This document shows, piece by piece, positions 1 to 5,252 of a stretch of 5,252 nucleotides of DNA; within the stretch, counting starts at the first letter, position 1; each line of letters opens with the position of its first letter. The translations under genes were made by a program, and so were the position numbers. Source of the stretch: Porticoccaceae bacterium (GTDB lineage Bacteria; Pseudomonadota; Gammaproteobacteria; Pseudomonadales; Porticoccaceae); contig JAUUYV010000166.1 of assembly GCA_030590275.1 (NCBI GenBank), positions 1 to 5,252 on the forward strand, in the 5' to 3' direction. The notes under the pieces were generated by a model that had not been told where the DNA came from, did no database searches, and saw only the letters and a program-made list of their open reading frames with translations.

Positions 1-1736
1 AGGACATCTATTTCCGAGCTGGATTTACGGTCGATGACTTCCATACCAATGTTAGCGCCAACTTTAAGTCTGCGTTCACCCCAGGGGAAACTAAAATCTT
101 TGAGCTCCTCCAGAATTCCCTCTGCAATCAATCTAGCACTATCCACCTGCTGATCGCGAAGCAAAACACCAAACTCATCGTTACCAATACGGGCCACCAG
201 GGCATGGTTGCCAGCTTTTGTGCGGATTATTTTTGCGGTCTGCCGTAACAAAGTGTCTCCAGCCGAGTGACCGCAGGTATCATTGACTAAAGAGAAGTTG
301 TAGAGATCTACATATAACAACACAGACACCAGATTACTGTGCTGAACATCGTTCATCGCGCGCACTATTTCCCGCTCCAGGGAGTTTCGATTATCGAGAC
401 CAGTGAGCGGATCGTGGTCCACTTGCCAGGCTAGTCGTTGCGACACTCGACGGGATTCCGTAACTGTTCTGAATACCATGACACAACCACTGAGACTGTT
501 GTCACTTGCGCGCAAAGGCGTAACGCTTGCGCTCACCTCTATCTGGTTTCCGCAGACGGTTTTTAGTTGTGTATTGGCGGGAGTATAAAATACTGAGCCC
601 TGAGTAAGACATTCGGACACCGCCCTGATAACAACGCCCTTACCATCAAGCAGTTGAATCAGCTCATCCGCAGGCTGGTTAACTAATTCCTTATTATGCA
701 GGCCAAGCATTTCAAGACCGACAGGGTTGATACCCTCGATGATGCCTTGCGTATCTATCAGGGCAATTCCGTCGGCCACTTCGTTGTATAGCACCTCAAA
801 TAGTTCCCGTTGACGCGATAGTGTATTTTCTTTCCGAAGCTCCTGAGTTTTATCCCTACAAACCAGCACATAGCCATCACTCCCCTCTTCTGCAGGATAA
901 ACAGAGACATGAAGTTTAAGGGTATCGCCCTCTGCGGAGACGGCCTCTACCAACTGATCACGACGACTATATTGCTCAAAAAACTGTTGAACTCCTGCCT
1001 CTGAACCCGTGGGCATGGCGGGGAACAACAAGCGCAAAGGCTTATGTCTCAGCTCTTCCGTGGTGAAAGCGCTCAAACCTTCAAAGCGACTATCAACCTC
1101 CTGAATAGCACCAAAGCGATCGACAACAACAACACCACCAGCATTGTTATCCACCAGATGATGTTCTAGCAGATGCTGGGTCGTTTTGCTCTCAGCCTCG
1201 GTGCGCTTGCGCCGAGGCCTGGTATCTTTTTTGACGCCATCAGCCACGGATGATTCTAGAGAATGCAAGGCTAAGGTTGATCGCGTGTTCTTTCGCAATG
1301 AGGGTTTAGCTGGTACGGCGGTAAACTCCAGCAAACAACCGGAGCCTCCGGATAAGACGATCGGAGATAAGGCAATGCTATATAGGGACAATATATGATC
1401 AGGCCGGGCGGTAATAGCCTCTATCATCTCGATTTTGGTGGAAACCGTATCTCGAGACCATATAATATTTTTGTCTTTCTTAATGACAGAGGCAATGGCT
1501 CTGGGGAGTTCAGTACTATTTACCGAGGAAAATAACGCTTCCAGTCTTTTGCCCAGAGCTTGATCAACCCCGATACCAGTCCACTCTACGACCCAATTAT
1601 TCCAATAAATAACCTCGCCGCAGTGGTTAACTACTGCAATTCCGGTATGTTGATGATTTAAAATAAGCGATGCCAGGCTTAAACCATCATCAGTGTTGTG
1701 CGGCGGACTATCAGAGGCTAATAAGGTAGCATCCAT
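1..1736 (-). CDS. Triple-PAS GGDEF sensor protein, C-terminus beyond left edge (likely PAS-GGDEF-EAL, MorA-like)
   Basis: The frame stays open for 578 codons and runs off the left edge. Three PAS-like segments are visible at about residues 25-138, 190-300 and 313-428 (cores GIAVVNHCGEVIYW, GGVVVVDRFGAI and GIALIDTQGIIEGINP). A basic linker lies at 169-178 and a short charged helix joins PAS2 to PAS3. The GGDEF domain starts at DHDPLTGLDNR (440-450). The metal Asp477, guanine-contacting Asn485 and Asp494 are kept, but the signature is GNDEF (518-522), the usual DxDxFK is DLYNFS, and no RxxD inhibitory site precedes it. In this family NDTCGH with GDEFGVLL usually precedes an EAL phosphodiesterase domain; that is inference, since it would lie outside the window. 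No transmembrane segment is evident, so it is probably a cytoplasmic signal sensor that makes, binds or, through EAL, breaks down cyclic di-GMP. The start at 1736 is the first ATG after an in-frame stop, with AAGG just upstream. Confidence 0.9.
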   Translation of the reverse strand, partial: MDATLLASDSPPHNTDDGLSLASLILNHQHTGIAVVNHCGEVIYWNNWVVEWTGIGVDQALGKRLEALFSSVNSTELPRAIASVIKKDKNIIWSRDTVSTKIEMIEAITARPDHILSLYSIALSPIVLSGGSGCLLEFTAVPAKPSLRKNTRSTLALHSLESSVADGVKKDTRPRRKRTEAESKTTQHLLEHHLVDNNAGGVVVVDRFGAIQEVDSRFEGLSAFTTEELRHKPLRLLFPAMPTGSEAGVQQFFEQYSRRDQLVEAVSAEGDTLKLHVSVYPAEEGSDGYVLVCRDKTQELRKENTLSRQRELFEVLYNEVADGIALIDTQGIIEGINPVGLEMLGLHNKELVNQPADELIQLLDGKGVVIRAVSECLTQGSVFYTPANTQLKTVCGNQIEVSASVTPLRASDNSLSGCVMVFRTVTESRRVSQRLAWQVDHDPLTGLDNRNSLEREIVRAMNDVQHSNLVSVLLYVDLYNFSLVNDTCGHSAGDTLLRQTAKIIRTKAGNHALVARIGNDEFGVLLRDQQVDSARLIAEGILEELKDFSFPWGERRLKVGANIGMEVIDRKSSSEIDV

Positions 1737-1759
1737 TACCTTGTTCCGGGGTTAGTCAT
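1734..1759 (-). promoter_or_regulatory. Translation start region of the PAS-GGDEF gene with overlapping 7-residue mini-ORF
   Basis: Read on the minus strand, an AAGG lies two bases before the ATG at 1736, with a GGA further upstream: a usable but tightly spaced ribosome binding site. A tiny frame (1759-1736) encodes MTNPGTR and ends in TAA, sharing one base with the sensor ATG (TAATG). Stop-start overlaps of this type often allow translational reinitiation. Whether this mini-ORF is translated is unknown, since its own ribosome binding site is weak. Confidence 0.35.
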
Positions 1760-1883
1760 ACTATTTACTGCTAATACCAGTTAGCCGTGGAGGCCATCAT
1801 TTTACATTAGATCAAATAGCTAACCCATTGAGTTTCAGGAACCTTCTCACAAAACAAGCATCGACCTCTTCACGCTTTCACGA

Positions 1884-2954
1884 TCACCCCTTTTCCAATA
1901 GCTCCTCCAGGTCAATTAATGCCGCATTAGCCCGGCTAATGTAGGAAGCCATTGTCAAAGAATGGTTGGATATAAAGCCAAAGCCACTGCCGTTTAGAAT
2001 CATCGGTGAAAATAGAGGTGTCTGGGTTGCCTCCAGTTCTCGGATTATCTGACGCAGGCTGATCTGGGCATTTTTATTTTTCAACACGGCTCCAAAATCA
2101 ACTTCGGCTGCTTTCAGGAAATGCACCAGAGCCCAGGTACTACCCCTTGCCTCATAAAACACATCGTCCAGCTCCCACCAGGAGGTTTTAATCTCTAACT
2201 CTTTAGGTTTTGGCGTAGCTTGCACCGCTGCCGGGTCACCTGCCAGGTCGGTATTTATCCGTTTTTGTCCGACACTAGCCCCCAGACGCTGAGACAAACT
2301 ACCCAAACGACTTTGCACGGTGCGCAACCACAGGACCAGGTTGTCGGCACGGGCAAAAAATTGAGCATCCAGTTCATCGTGGTCTCGCAGACGATTGCGA
2401 TAACTATACAGATACTCCAGGCCCTCTCTGTACTCAGACTGTGTACTTGGCAAAATCCACTGAGCGTGATCAAAATTAAATCGCGGTTCGGCGAGCGCCA
2501 GATCAGAGTCTTCAGTAGACTGTGACTGGGATCGACTAAAGTTGTCGCGCATCGCTTTACTTAGATCGCGCACCTGAATGATGACGCCGTATTCCCACTT
2601 TGGGATATTGTCGAGCACTACGCCGGGAGGGAACATGTCGTTACTTAAATAGCCGCCAGGTTTTTCCAACAGGGCCTCGACCACATCTATCATAGTAATT
2701 GTAGTTAGCACGCCGACAACAGGCCTGCCCTGCGATACTTCAACCGTTTTAGCTTGTTCACTACGAGTTAGCCCACTGAGAGACAATGGCATTAAGTCCG
2801 GCTCCCTCGACCAATACCAGGAAAATGCAAAAAAAACAGCCAACAAGACAGCCAGGCCCTGCACCGTACGCCGCCGGACCGGTTTATCCGTTTTTTTTAA
2901 CAACGACCCCTGTTGCTGACCGGGTAATTTATTTTTCCAATCCTGAATTGCCAT
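1884..2954 (-). CDS. DUF2333 family membrane-anchored protein, function unknown
   Basis: This complete 356-residue protein matches, by recall, the proteobacterial DUF2333 family, whose biochemical role is not known. A basic N-terminus (KKTDKPVRRR, 20-29) is followed by one hydrophobic segment at about 31-47 ending FSWYW. By the positive-inside rule the rest should lie in the periplasm, anchored in the inner membrane. Family-like conserved stretches are PGGYLSNDMFPPGVVLDNIP (99-118), QVRDLSKAMRDNFSRSQSQS (127-146) and the C-terminal SPMILNGSGFGFISNHSLTM (316-335). The middle and C-terminal parts look mostly helical, with a Pro/Lys-rich break at about 240-252. No catalytic motif is recognisable. 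The start is supported by GAGG five bases upstream. The PAS-GGDEF gene follows 147 bp downstream on the same strand with no clear terminator between, so cotranscription is possible. The family call is fairly sure; any function would be a guess. Confidence 0.87.
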   Translation of the reverse strand: MAIQDWKNKLPGQQQGSLLKKTDKPVRRRTVQGLAVLLAVFFAFSWYWSREPDLMPLSLSGLTRSEQAKTVEVSQGRPVVGVLTTITMIDVVEALLEKPGGYLSNDMFPPGVVLDNIPKWEYGVIIQVRDLSKAMRDNFSRSQSQSTEDSDLALAEPRFNFDHAQWILPSTQSEYREGLEYLYSYRNRLRDHDELDAQFFARADNLVLWLRTVQSRLGSLSQRLGASVGQKRINTDLAGDPAAVQATPKPKELEIKTSWWELDDVFYEARGSTWALVHFLKAAEVDFGAVLKNKNAQISLRQIIRELEATQTPLFSPMILNGSGFGFISNHSLTMASYISRANAALIDLEELLEKG

Positions 2955-2959
2955 AATTG

Positions 2960-2963
2960 CCTC
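2960..2963 (-). promoter_or_regulatory. Ribosome binding site of the DUF2333 gene
   Basis: On the minus strand GAGG stands five bases before the ATG at 2954. This is a well-placed Shine-Dalgarno sequence and fixes this start over the upstream out-of-frame ATG at 3127. Confidence 0.7.
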
Positions 2964-3143
2964 AAATGTGGAACGTATATTTCCGTTTTAACGATGCCTG
3001 TCACAACAGCCAAACCAGACTGTGGCGCAGTTTCAGTGTGTTTGATCTTATAGGCTGAACTTTTGAGAAGAATACGCGACAATAGCTTTTCTTGGAACCA
3101 ATCGGTGAAACTAAAACCACAATTCAACTGTCAAATAAATGTC

Positions 3144-3172
3144 TTGACCATCAATATTTTTTTATTTTTAAG
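3144..3172 (+). promoter_or_regulatory. Candidate sigma70-like promoter for dsbD
   Basis: TTGACC at 3144-3149 (five of six to the -35 consensus) is followed after exactly 17 bases by TTTAAG at 3167-3172 (four of six to the -10 consensus). The spacer is very AT-rich. Transcription would begin near 3179, giving a leader of about 90 bases that contains the hairpin at 3211-3239. Chance matches of this quality are common in AT-rich DNA. Confidence 0.35.
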
Positions 3173-3210
3173 TGGGTATATACCTCAAAACATCATTGGG
3201 CATAATTTTT

Positions 3211-3239
3211 CGGTGGGTCAGGTGCCGACCCTCTTACCG
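3211..3239 (+). promoter_or_regulatory. Imperfect hairpin in the dsbD leader
   Basis: CGGT (3211-3214) pairs with ACCG (3236-3239), and directly inside it GGGTC (3215-3219) pairs with GACCC (3227-3231). This leaves a 7-base loop and a 4-base bulge (TCTT) on the 3' side, nine G:C-rich pairs in all. It ends 29 bases before the dsbD ATG. The T-run lies before the hairpin, not after, so it is not an intrinsic terminator on this strand. It could be an RNA structure or a protein site, or be coincidental. Confidence 0.3.
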
Positions 3240-3268
3240 CTTGCCTCTCCTGTTTGGCGAACATACTT

Positions 3269-4246
3269 ATGAATCACATCATCACTCTCATACAATCCAT
3301 CGCCCGGCTTGCTCATGATATCGCCGACCGCTCGGCAGCTATTTCCTTCATCGTTGAGAATTCGATCCTTCGAGCTGCCAGTAAGCTGACGACGACAATT
3401 ATATTGTTAACCTTGGCGCATCCAGGTTTTACCTTAGAAAGTTCGCCGCCTTCCGATTTTTCAAATTCTAGCCCGTCAAACTTAAGCTCGAATGTGCTTT
3501 TGAACCAGGACGAGTTTTTACCCGTTGAAAAGGCTTACCGGTTTACCCCTTTAATAGAGGGGAAAATGGTTCGACTCAACTGGACTATCGCTCCCGGCTA
3601 CTACCTCTATAAAGACAAATTTCTTGTTCGGGCCGAACAGGGAACCACAAATACCTGGAAACAAACATTCGAGCCGGGCCAGCTCATCTATGATGAGTAC
3701 TACGAAAAAAACCTCGAGGTATACTACGATCGAACGCAGGTCACCTTGTCAACGAGCTCCCGAGATCACGCATCAACAGGTTCAAATAGCGTGCTTGCTA
3801 TTACGTCCCAGGGTTGTGCCGACGCAGGGTTGTGCTATCCGCCGCGCACCCAATATGTGTCGGTCGACTTCAATGCCAAAATAGCCCACGAAATAGATCC
3901 TCCTCTTGTTAAGCCCACAAAGCCGTCGAATACCGCGCCGATCAGCTCTACTAATAAGACGGGCGATACTCAAATTGAAATGGGGCAACCTGGTCTTTGG
4001 GTGCTCATTGGTTCAGCTTTACTCGGCGGCCTGATATTAAATTTAATGCCTTGTGTATTCCCGGTTTTGTCCATCAAAATTCTGGGGCTGACCTCAGCCC
4101 ACCTCGGTGAGCACGACAAGCATAGTCATGGTCTTGCCTATGCTGCTGGAGTGGTTTATCTTTTGTGGCTATTGCAGGGATACTGCTTGTGCTTCGCCAA
4201 GCAGGTAGTGCCATTGGATGGGGGTTTCAGCTGCAATCCCCAATAA
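3269..4246 (+). CDS. 5' reading frame of split dsbD: alpha domain and first membrane helix
   Basis: This frame encodes 325 residues as written. The first 37 residues form an unusual extension (MNHIITLIQSIARLAHDIAD onward) before a hydrophobic stretch TTTIILLTLAHPGF, which is the likely export signal. A Ser/Asn/Pro-rich linker follows. The DsbD N-terminal domain covers about 77-205 and includes the typical APGYYLYKDKF and YDEYYEKNLEVYYDR segments and the cysteine pair 183/189 that would hand electrons to periplasmic partners. After a linker comes membrane helix 1 with Cys262, then a His-rich loop (GEHDKHSHG). The last 29 residues, after position 4156, are out-of-frame translation ending at TAA 4244-4246 and have no family resemblance. 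As it stands the product lacks helices 2-8 and the gamma domain, so it should not transport electrons. Confidence 0.75.
   Translation: MNHIITLIQSIARLAHDIADRSAAISFIVENSILRAASKLTTTIILLTLAHPGFTLESSPPSDFSNSSPSNLSSNVLLNQDEFLPVEKAYRFTPLIEGKMVRLNWTIAPGYYLYKDKFLVRAEQGTTNTWKQTFEPGQLIYDEYYEKNLEVYYDRTQVTLSTSSRDHASTGSNSVLAITSQGCADAGLCYPPRTQYVSVDFNAKIAHEIDPPLVKPTKPSNTAPISSTNKTGDTQIEMGQPGLWVLIGSALLGGLILNLMPCVFPVLSIKILGLTSAHLGEHDKHSHGLAYAAGVVYLLWLLQGYCLCFAKQVVPLDGGFSCNPQ
4153..4159 (+). other. Frameshift site in dsbD (one T missing)
   Basis: The bases read GGTTTAT. Adding one T to the three-T run would give GTG GTT TTA TCT TTT GTG GCT, encoding VVLSFVA, which joins the two family-like halves without loss. 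No canonical X XXY YYZ slippery heptamer is in phase here, and no obvious stimulating structure follows, so programmed -1 frameshifting is not supported. A mutation or a sequencing indel fits better, although a three-base run is short for a homopolymer error. Confidence 0.8.
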
Positions 4247-5169
4247 TGATTACCGCATTGGCCTACCTGTTTTTTTTAATGGCTCAGAGTTTCAACGGCC
4301 AATTTACTCTGGGAACTCGCCTTATGAATCTGGGGCAAGCTAGCACCGCTGGCAGTGGGCTCGGGGCATCGTTTATGACTGGTGTTCTCGCCACTATTGT
4401 CGCCAGCCCCTGCACTGCCCCATTTATGGGAACCGCTCTCGGTGTCGCAATTACTCAGCCGGCAACGACTGCGTTGTTCGTTTTCGGAGCGCTTGGTCTC
4501 GGTATGGCTTCTCCGTTTCTATTATTGACCTGGATGCCAAAACTAGCTGAAAACCTGCCATCACCAGGCCCCTGGATGGAAACTTTCAGACAATTCTTAG
4601 CCTTCCCACTTTACGCCAGTGTGATCTGGTTATTGTGGGTACTAGGGCGGCAAACAGATGTAAGTCACGCAAGCACCGTCGCCCTGGGCCTTCTATTATT
4701 GGCACTGGCTATCTGGTTGTTTGCTCGTAGTCTTGCGCTACCAGGAAAAACCATTGCAAGCTTGTTATTTGCTACAGGGCTAAGTTTGCCACTGCTTATG
4801 GGTAGCACTACCGAGCCTACTGACACTATTTGGGAGCCTTACACAAAAACCCGTCTGGAAGAGTTGCGTTATAACAAGCAGGCGGTATTTATTAACTTAA
4901 CTGCAGACTGGTGTATCACTTGCCTCGCAAACGAAAAACTAGCCCTCAATTCAAAACGATTCAAGAAAGCATTACAAGACAACAACATTTATTATCTGAA
5001 AGGCGACTGGACCAATCGCAACCCCGAGATCACTCACCTGCTTGGTAAGTTTGGGCGCAACGGTGTTCCCCTCTATCTGTTTTTCCCGGCAGGTGGAGAA
5101 GCTCGTATTTTGCCTCAACTACTGACTGAAAAGACCGTCCTTCGAATGATCGACAGCTCCCGAGAGTAG
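4165..5169 (+). CDS. 3' reading frame of split dsbD: remaining membrane helices and thioredoxin-like gamma domain
   Basis: This frame gives 334 residues if counted from the GTG at 4165, but that GTG is really the Val codon inside membrane helix 2 (LSFVAIAGILLVLRQAG), and no Shine-Dalgarno precedes it. Homology begins upstream at 4156, so this is the tail of the interrupted gene and not an independent one. It carries the family landmarks GWGFQLQSP, ASPCTAPFMG (second membrane cysteine, about 120 residues after the first, close to the E. coli spacing), PGPWMETFRQFLAFPLYAS, and a C-terminal periplasmic thioredoxin fold with the redox motif WCITC followed by GDWTNRNPEIT and GVPLYLFF. The fold is complete to the natural TAG stop. 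If expressed alone it would lack the alpha domain and the first membrane cysteine. Confidence 0.75.
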   Translation: MAIAGILLVLRQAGSAIGWGFQLQSPIMITALAYLFFLMAQSFNGQFTLGTRLMNLGQASTAGSGLGASFMTGVLATIVASPCTAPFMGTALGVAITQPATTALFVFGALGLGMASPFLLLTWMPKLAENLPSPGPWMETFRQFLAFPLYASVIWLLWVLGRQTDVSHASTVALGLLLLALAIWLFARSLALPGKTIASLLFATGLSLPLLMGSTTEPTDTIWEPYTKTRLEELRYNKQAVFINLTADWCITCLANEKLALNSKRFKKALQDNNIYYLKGDWTNRNPEITHLLGKFGRNGVPLYLFFPAGGEARILPQLLTEKTVLRMIDSSRE

Positions 5170-5173
5170 TTAG

Positions 5174-5252
5174 TCACAACCTGGCGGGAACGTCGGTGAG
5201 CTGAAATCCAGGATACTCATATCGCAAATTTTCTGCGAACTTGTTGGCAACG
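5174..5252 (-). CDS. Probable 3' end of a convergent gene, product unknown
   Basis: On the minus strand a frame enters from the right edge and ends at TGA (5176-5174) after 25 codons, reading VANKFAENLRYEYPGFQLTD then VPARL. The composition is protein-like, with mixed charged and aromatic residues and no rare-codon oddities. The frame would end tail to tail with dsbD, leaving only 4 bp between the stops. I do not recognise the family from so short a C-terminus. With just 25 codons seen, chance remains a real possibility. Confidence 0.4.
   Translation of the reverse strand, partial: VANKFAENLRYEYPGFQLTDVPARL

Larger units (their letters stand above)
2955..3268. other. Divergent intergenic region between the DUF2333 gene and dsbD
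   Basis: This 314-bp gap separates two divergent genes and should hold both promoters. It is AT-rich at 3131-3190. For the plus strand there is a plausible sigma70-like pair at 3144-3172 and a leader hairpin at 3211-3239. For the minus strand the best -10-like hexamer is TATAAG (3052-3047), but no good -35 lies at the right distance. A perfect TTGACA (3134-3129) has only a poor -10 partner. Frames running through this region start at TTG or inside the neighbouring gene and look unlike protein, so I call none of them. No terminator, tRNA or known riboswitch pattern is recognised. Confidence 0.6.
3269..5169 (+). pseudogene. dsbD: DsbD-family thiol:disulfide interchange protein, interrupted by a one-base frameshift
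   Basis: DsbD takes electrons from cytoplasmic thioredoxin across the inner membrane to periplasmic thiol proteins such as disulfide isomerases and the cytochrome c maturation pathway. All three family modules are present: an alpha domain with Cys183/Cys189 (GCADAGLCYPP), a multi-helix beta domain with Cys262 (NLMPCVFPVLS) and Cys382 (ASPCTAPFMG), and a gamma domain with Cys549/Cys552 (DWCITC). With one base restored near 4156 the protein is 633 residues, within the family's usual range. The frame breaks in the second membrane helix: codons read AGVV up to 4156, then the homologous sequence LSFVAIAGILL continues in the -1 frame. As written, no single polypeptide has all six cysteines, so it is a disrupted gene or a sequence error. 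The rest of both halves looks intact, which suggests a very recent mutation or an assembly indel. The ATG at 3269 is preferred over an upstream TTG at 3254 because GGCGA lies 8 bases before it. The beta-domain motifs resemble ScsB-type proteins, so the exact symbol is less certain than the family. Confidence 0.85.

Noticed and set aside
403..588. Plus-strand frame of 61 codons
   Set aside because: It lies wholly inside the minus-strand PAS-GGDEF gene, whose continuous frame and recognisable motifs explain this DNA.
1186..1398. Plus-strand frame of 70 codons
   Set aside because: Antisense to the PAS1-PAS2 linker of the sensor gene; no family resemblance and no convincing ribosome binding site.
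1778..1826. GTTAGC/GCTAAC inverted repeat in the gap before the sensor gene
   Set aside because: Six-base arms more than 30 bases apart are expected by chance and carry no further symmetry.
2220..2525. Overlapping frames on both strands within the DUF2333 gene
   Set aside because: Shadows of the DUF2333 coding frame with low-quality composition.
2897..3127. Minus-strand frame of 76 codons running into the DUF2333 start
   Set aside because: It is out of frame with DUF2333, looks unlike protein, and the well-placed GAGG supports the start at 2954.
3063..3272. Plus-strand 69-codon frame overlapping the dsbD ATG by ATGA
   Set aside because: It starts at TTG without a ribosome binding site and spans the candidate promoter; the hydrophobic stretch comes from the AT-rich DNA. 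The overlap looks accidental.
3624..3988. Out-of-frame and antisense ORFs within the dsbD alpha domain
   Set aside because: The alpha-domain frame has clear DsbD motifs; these are shadows.
4153..4165. Programmed -1 ribosomal frameshifting in dsbD
   Set aside because: The in-phase bases (G GTT TAT and T CTT TTG) do not form an X XXY YYZ slippery heptamer, and DsbD is not known for recoding.
5180..5212. CCTGG/CCAGG inverted repeat after dsbD as a terminator
   Set aside because: Only five pairs, a loop of more than 20 bases and no T-run.

Overview
This window reads as chromosomal DNA of a Gammaproteobacterium, most like the Pseudomonadales/Cellvibrionales branch. The evidence is the company of genes: a MorA-like multi-PAS GGDEF protein, a DUF2333 membrane-anchored protein and a DsbD-type thiol:disulfide interchange protein, at moderate G+C with an AT-rich intergenic stretch. 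The genus cannot be fixed from the sequence alone. Nothing here indicates a mobile element, CRISPR array or RNA gene.

Layout: (i) Positions 1-1736, minus strand: one uninterrupted reading frame of 578 codons, open at the left edge, encoding three PAS-like domains followed by a GGDEF domain with a degenerate signature (GNDEF). Its C-terminus, probably an EAL domain, lies outside the window. (ii) 1884-2954, minus strand: a complete 356-residue DUF2333 protein with one N-terminal membrane anchor, lying upstream of the sensor gene on the same strand with a 147-bp gap. (iii) 2955-3268: a divergent intergenic region with a candidate sigma70-like promoter and a leader hairpin on the plus strand. (iv) 3269-5169, plus strand: a dsbD-type gene, complete in domain content (periplasmic alpha domain, membrane beta domain, thioredoxin-like gamma domain) but split by a one-base frameshift near 4156. 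(v) 5174-5252, minus strand: probably the last 25 codons of a convergent gene, ending 4 bp from the dsbD stop.

How the genes work together: the minus-strand pair may form one transcription unit, linking an envelope protein of unknown function to a cyclic-di-GMP-type sensor, but that link is positional only. The dsbD gene would carry electrons from cytoplasmic thioredoxin to periplasmic thiol proteins (disulfide isomerases, cytochrome c maturation) and has no evident functional tie to the divergent genes. I see no novel multi-gene system. The points most worth a second look are the frameshift in dsbD, where one extra T restores a continuous family-like protein, and the altered catalytic signature of the GGDEF domain.
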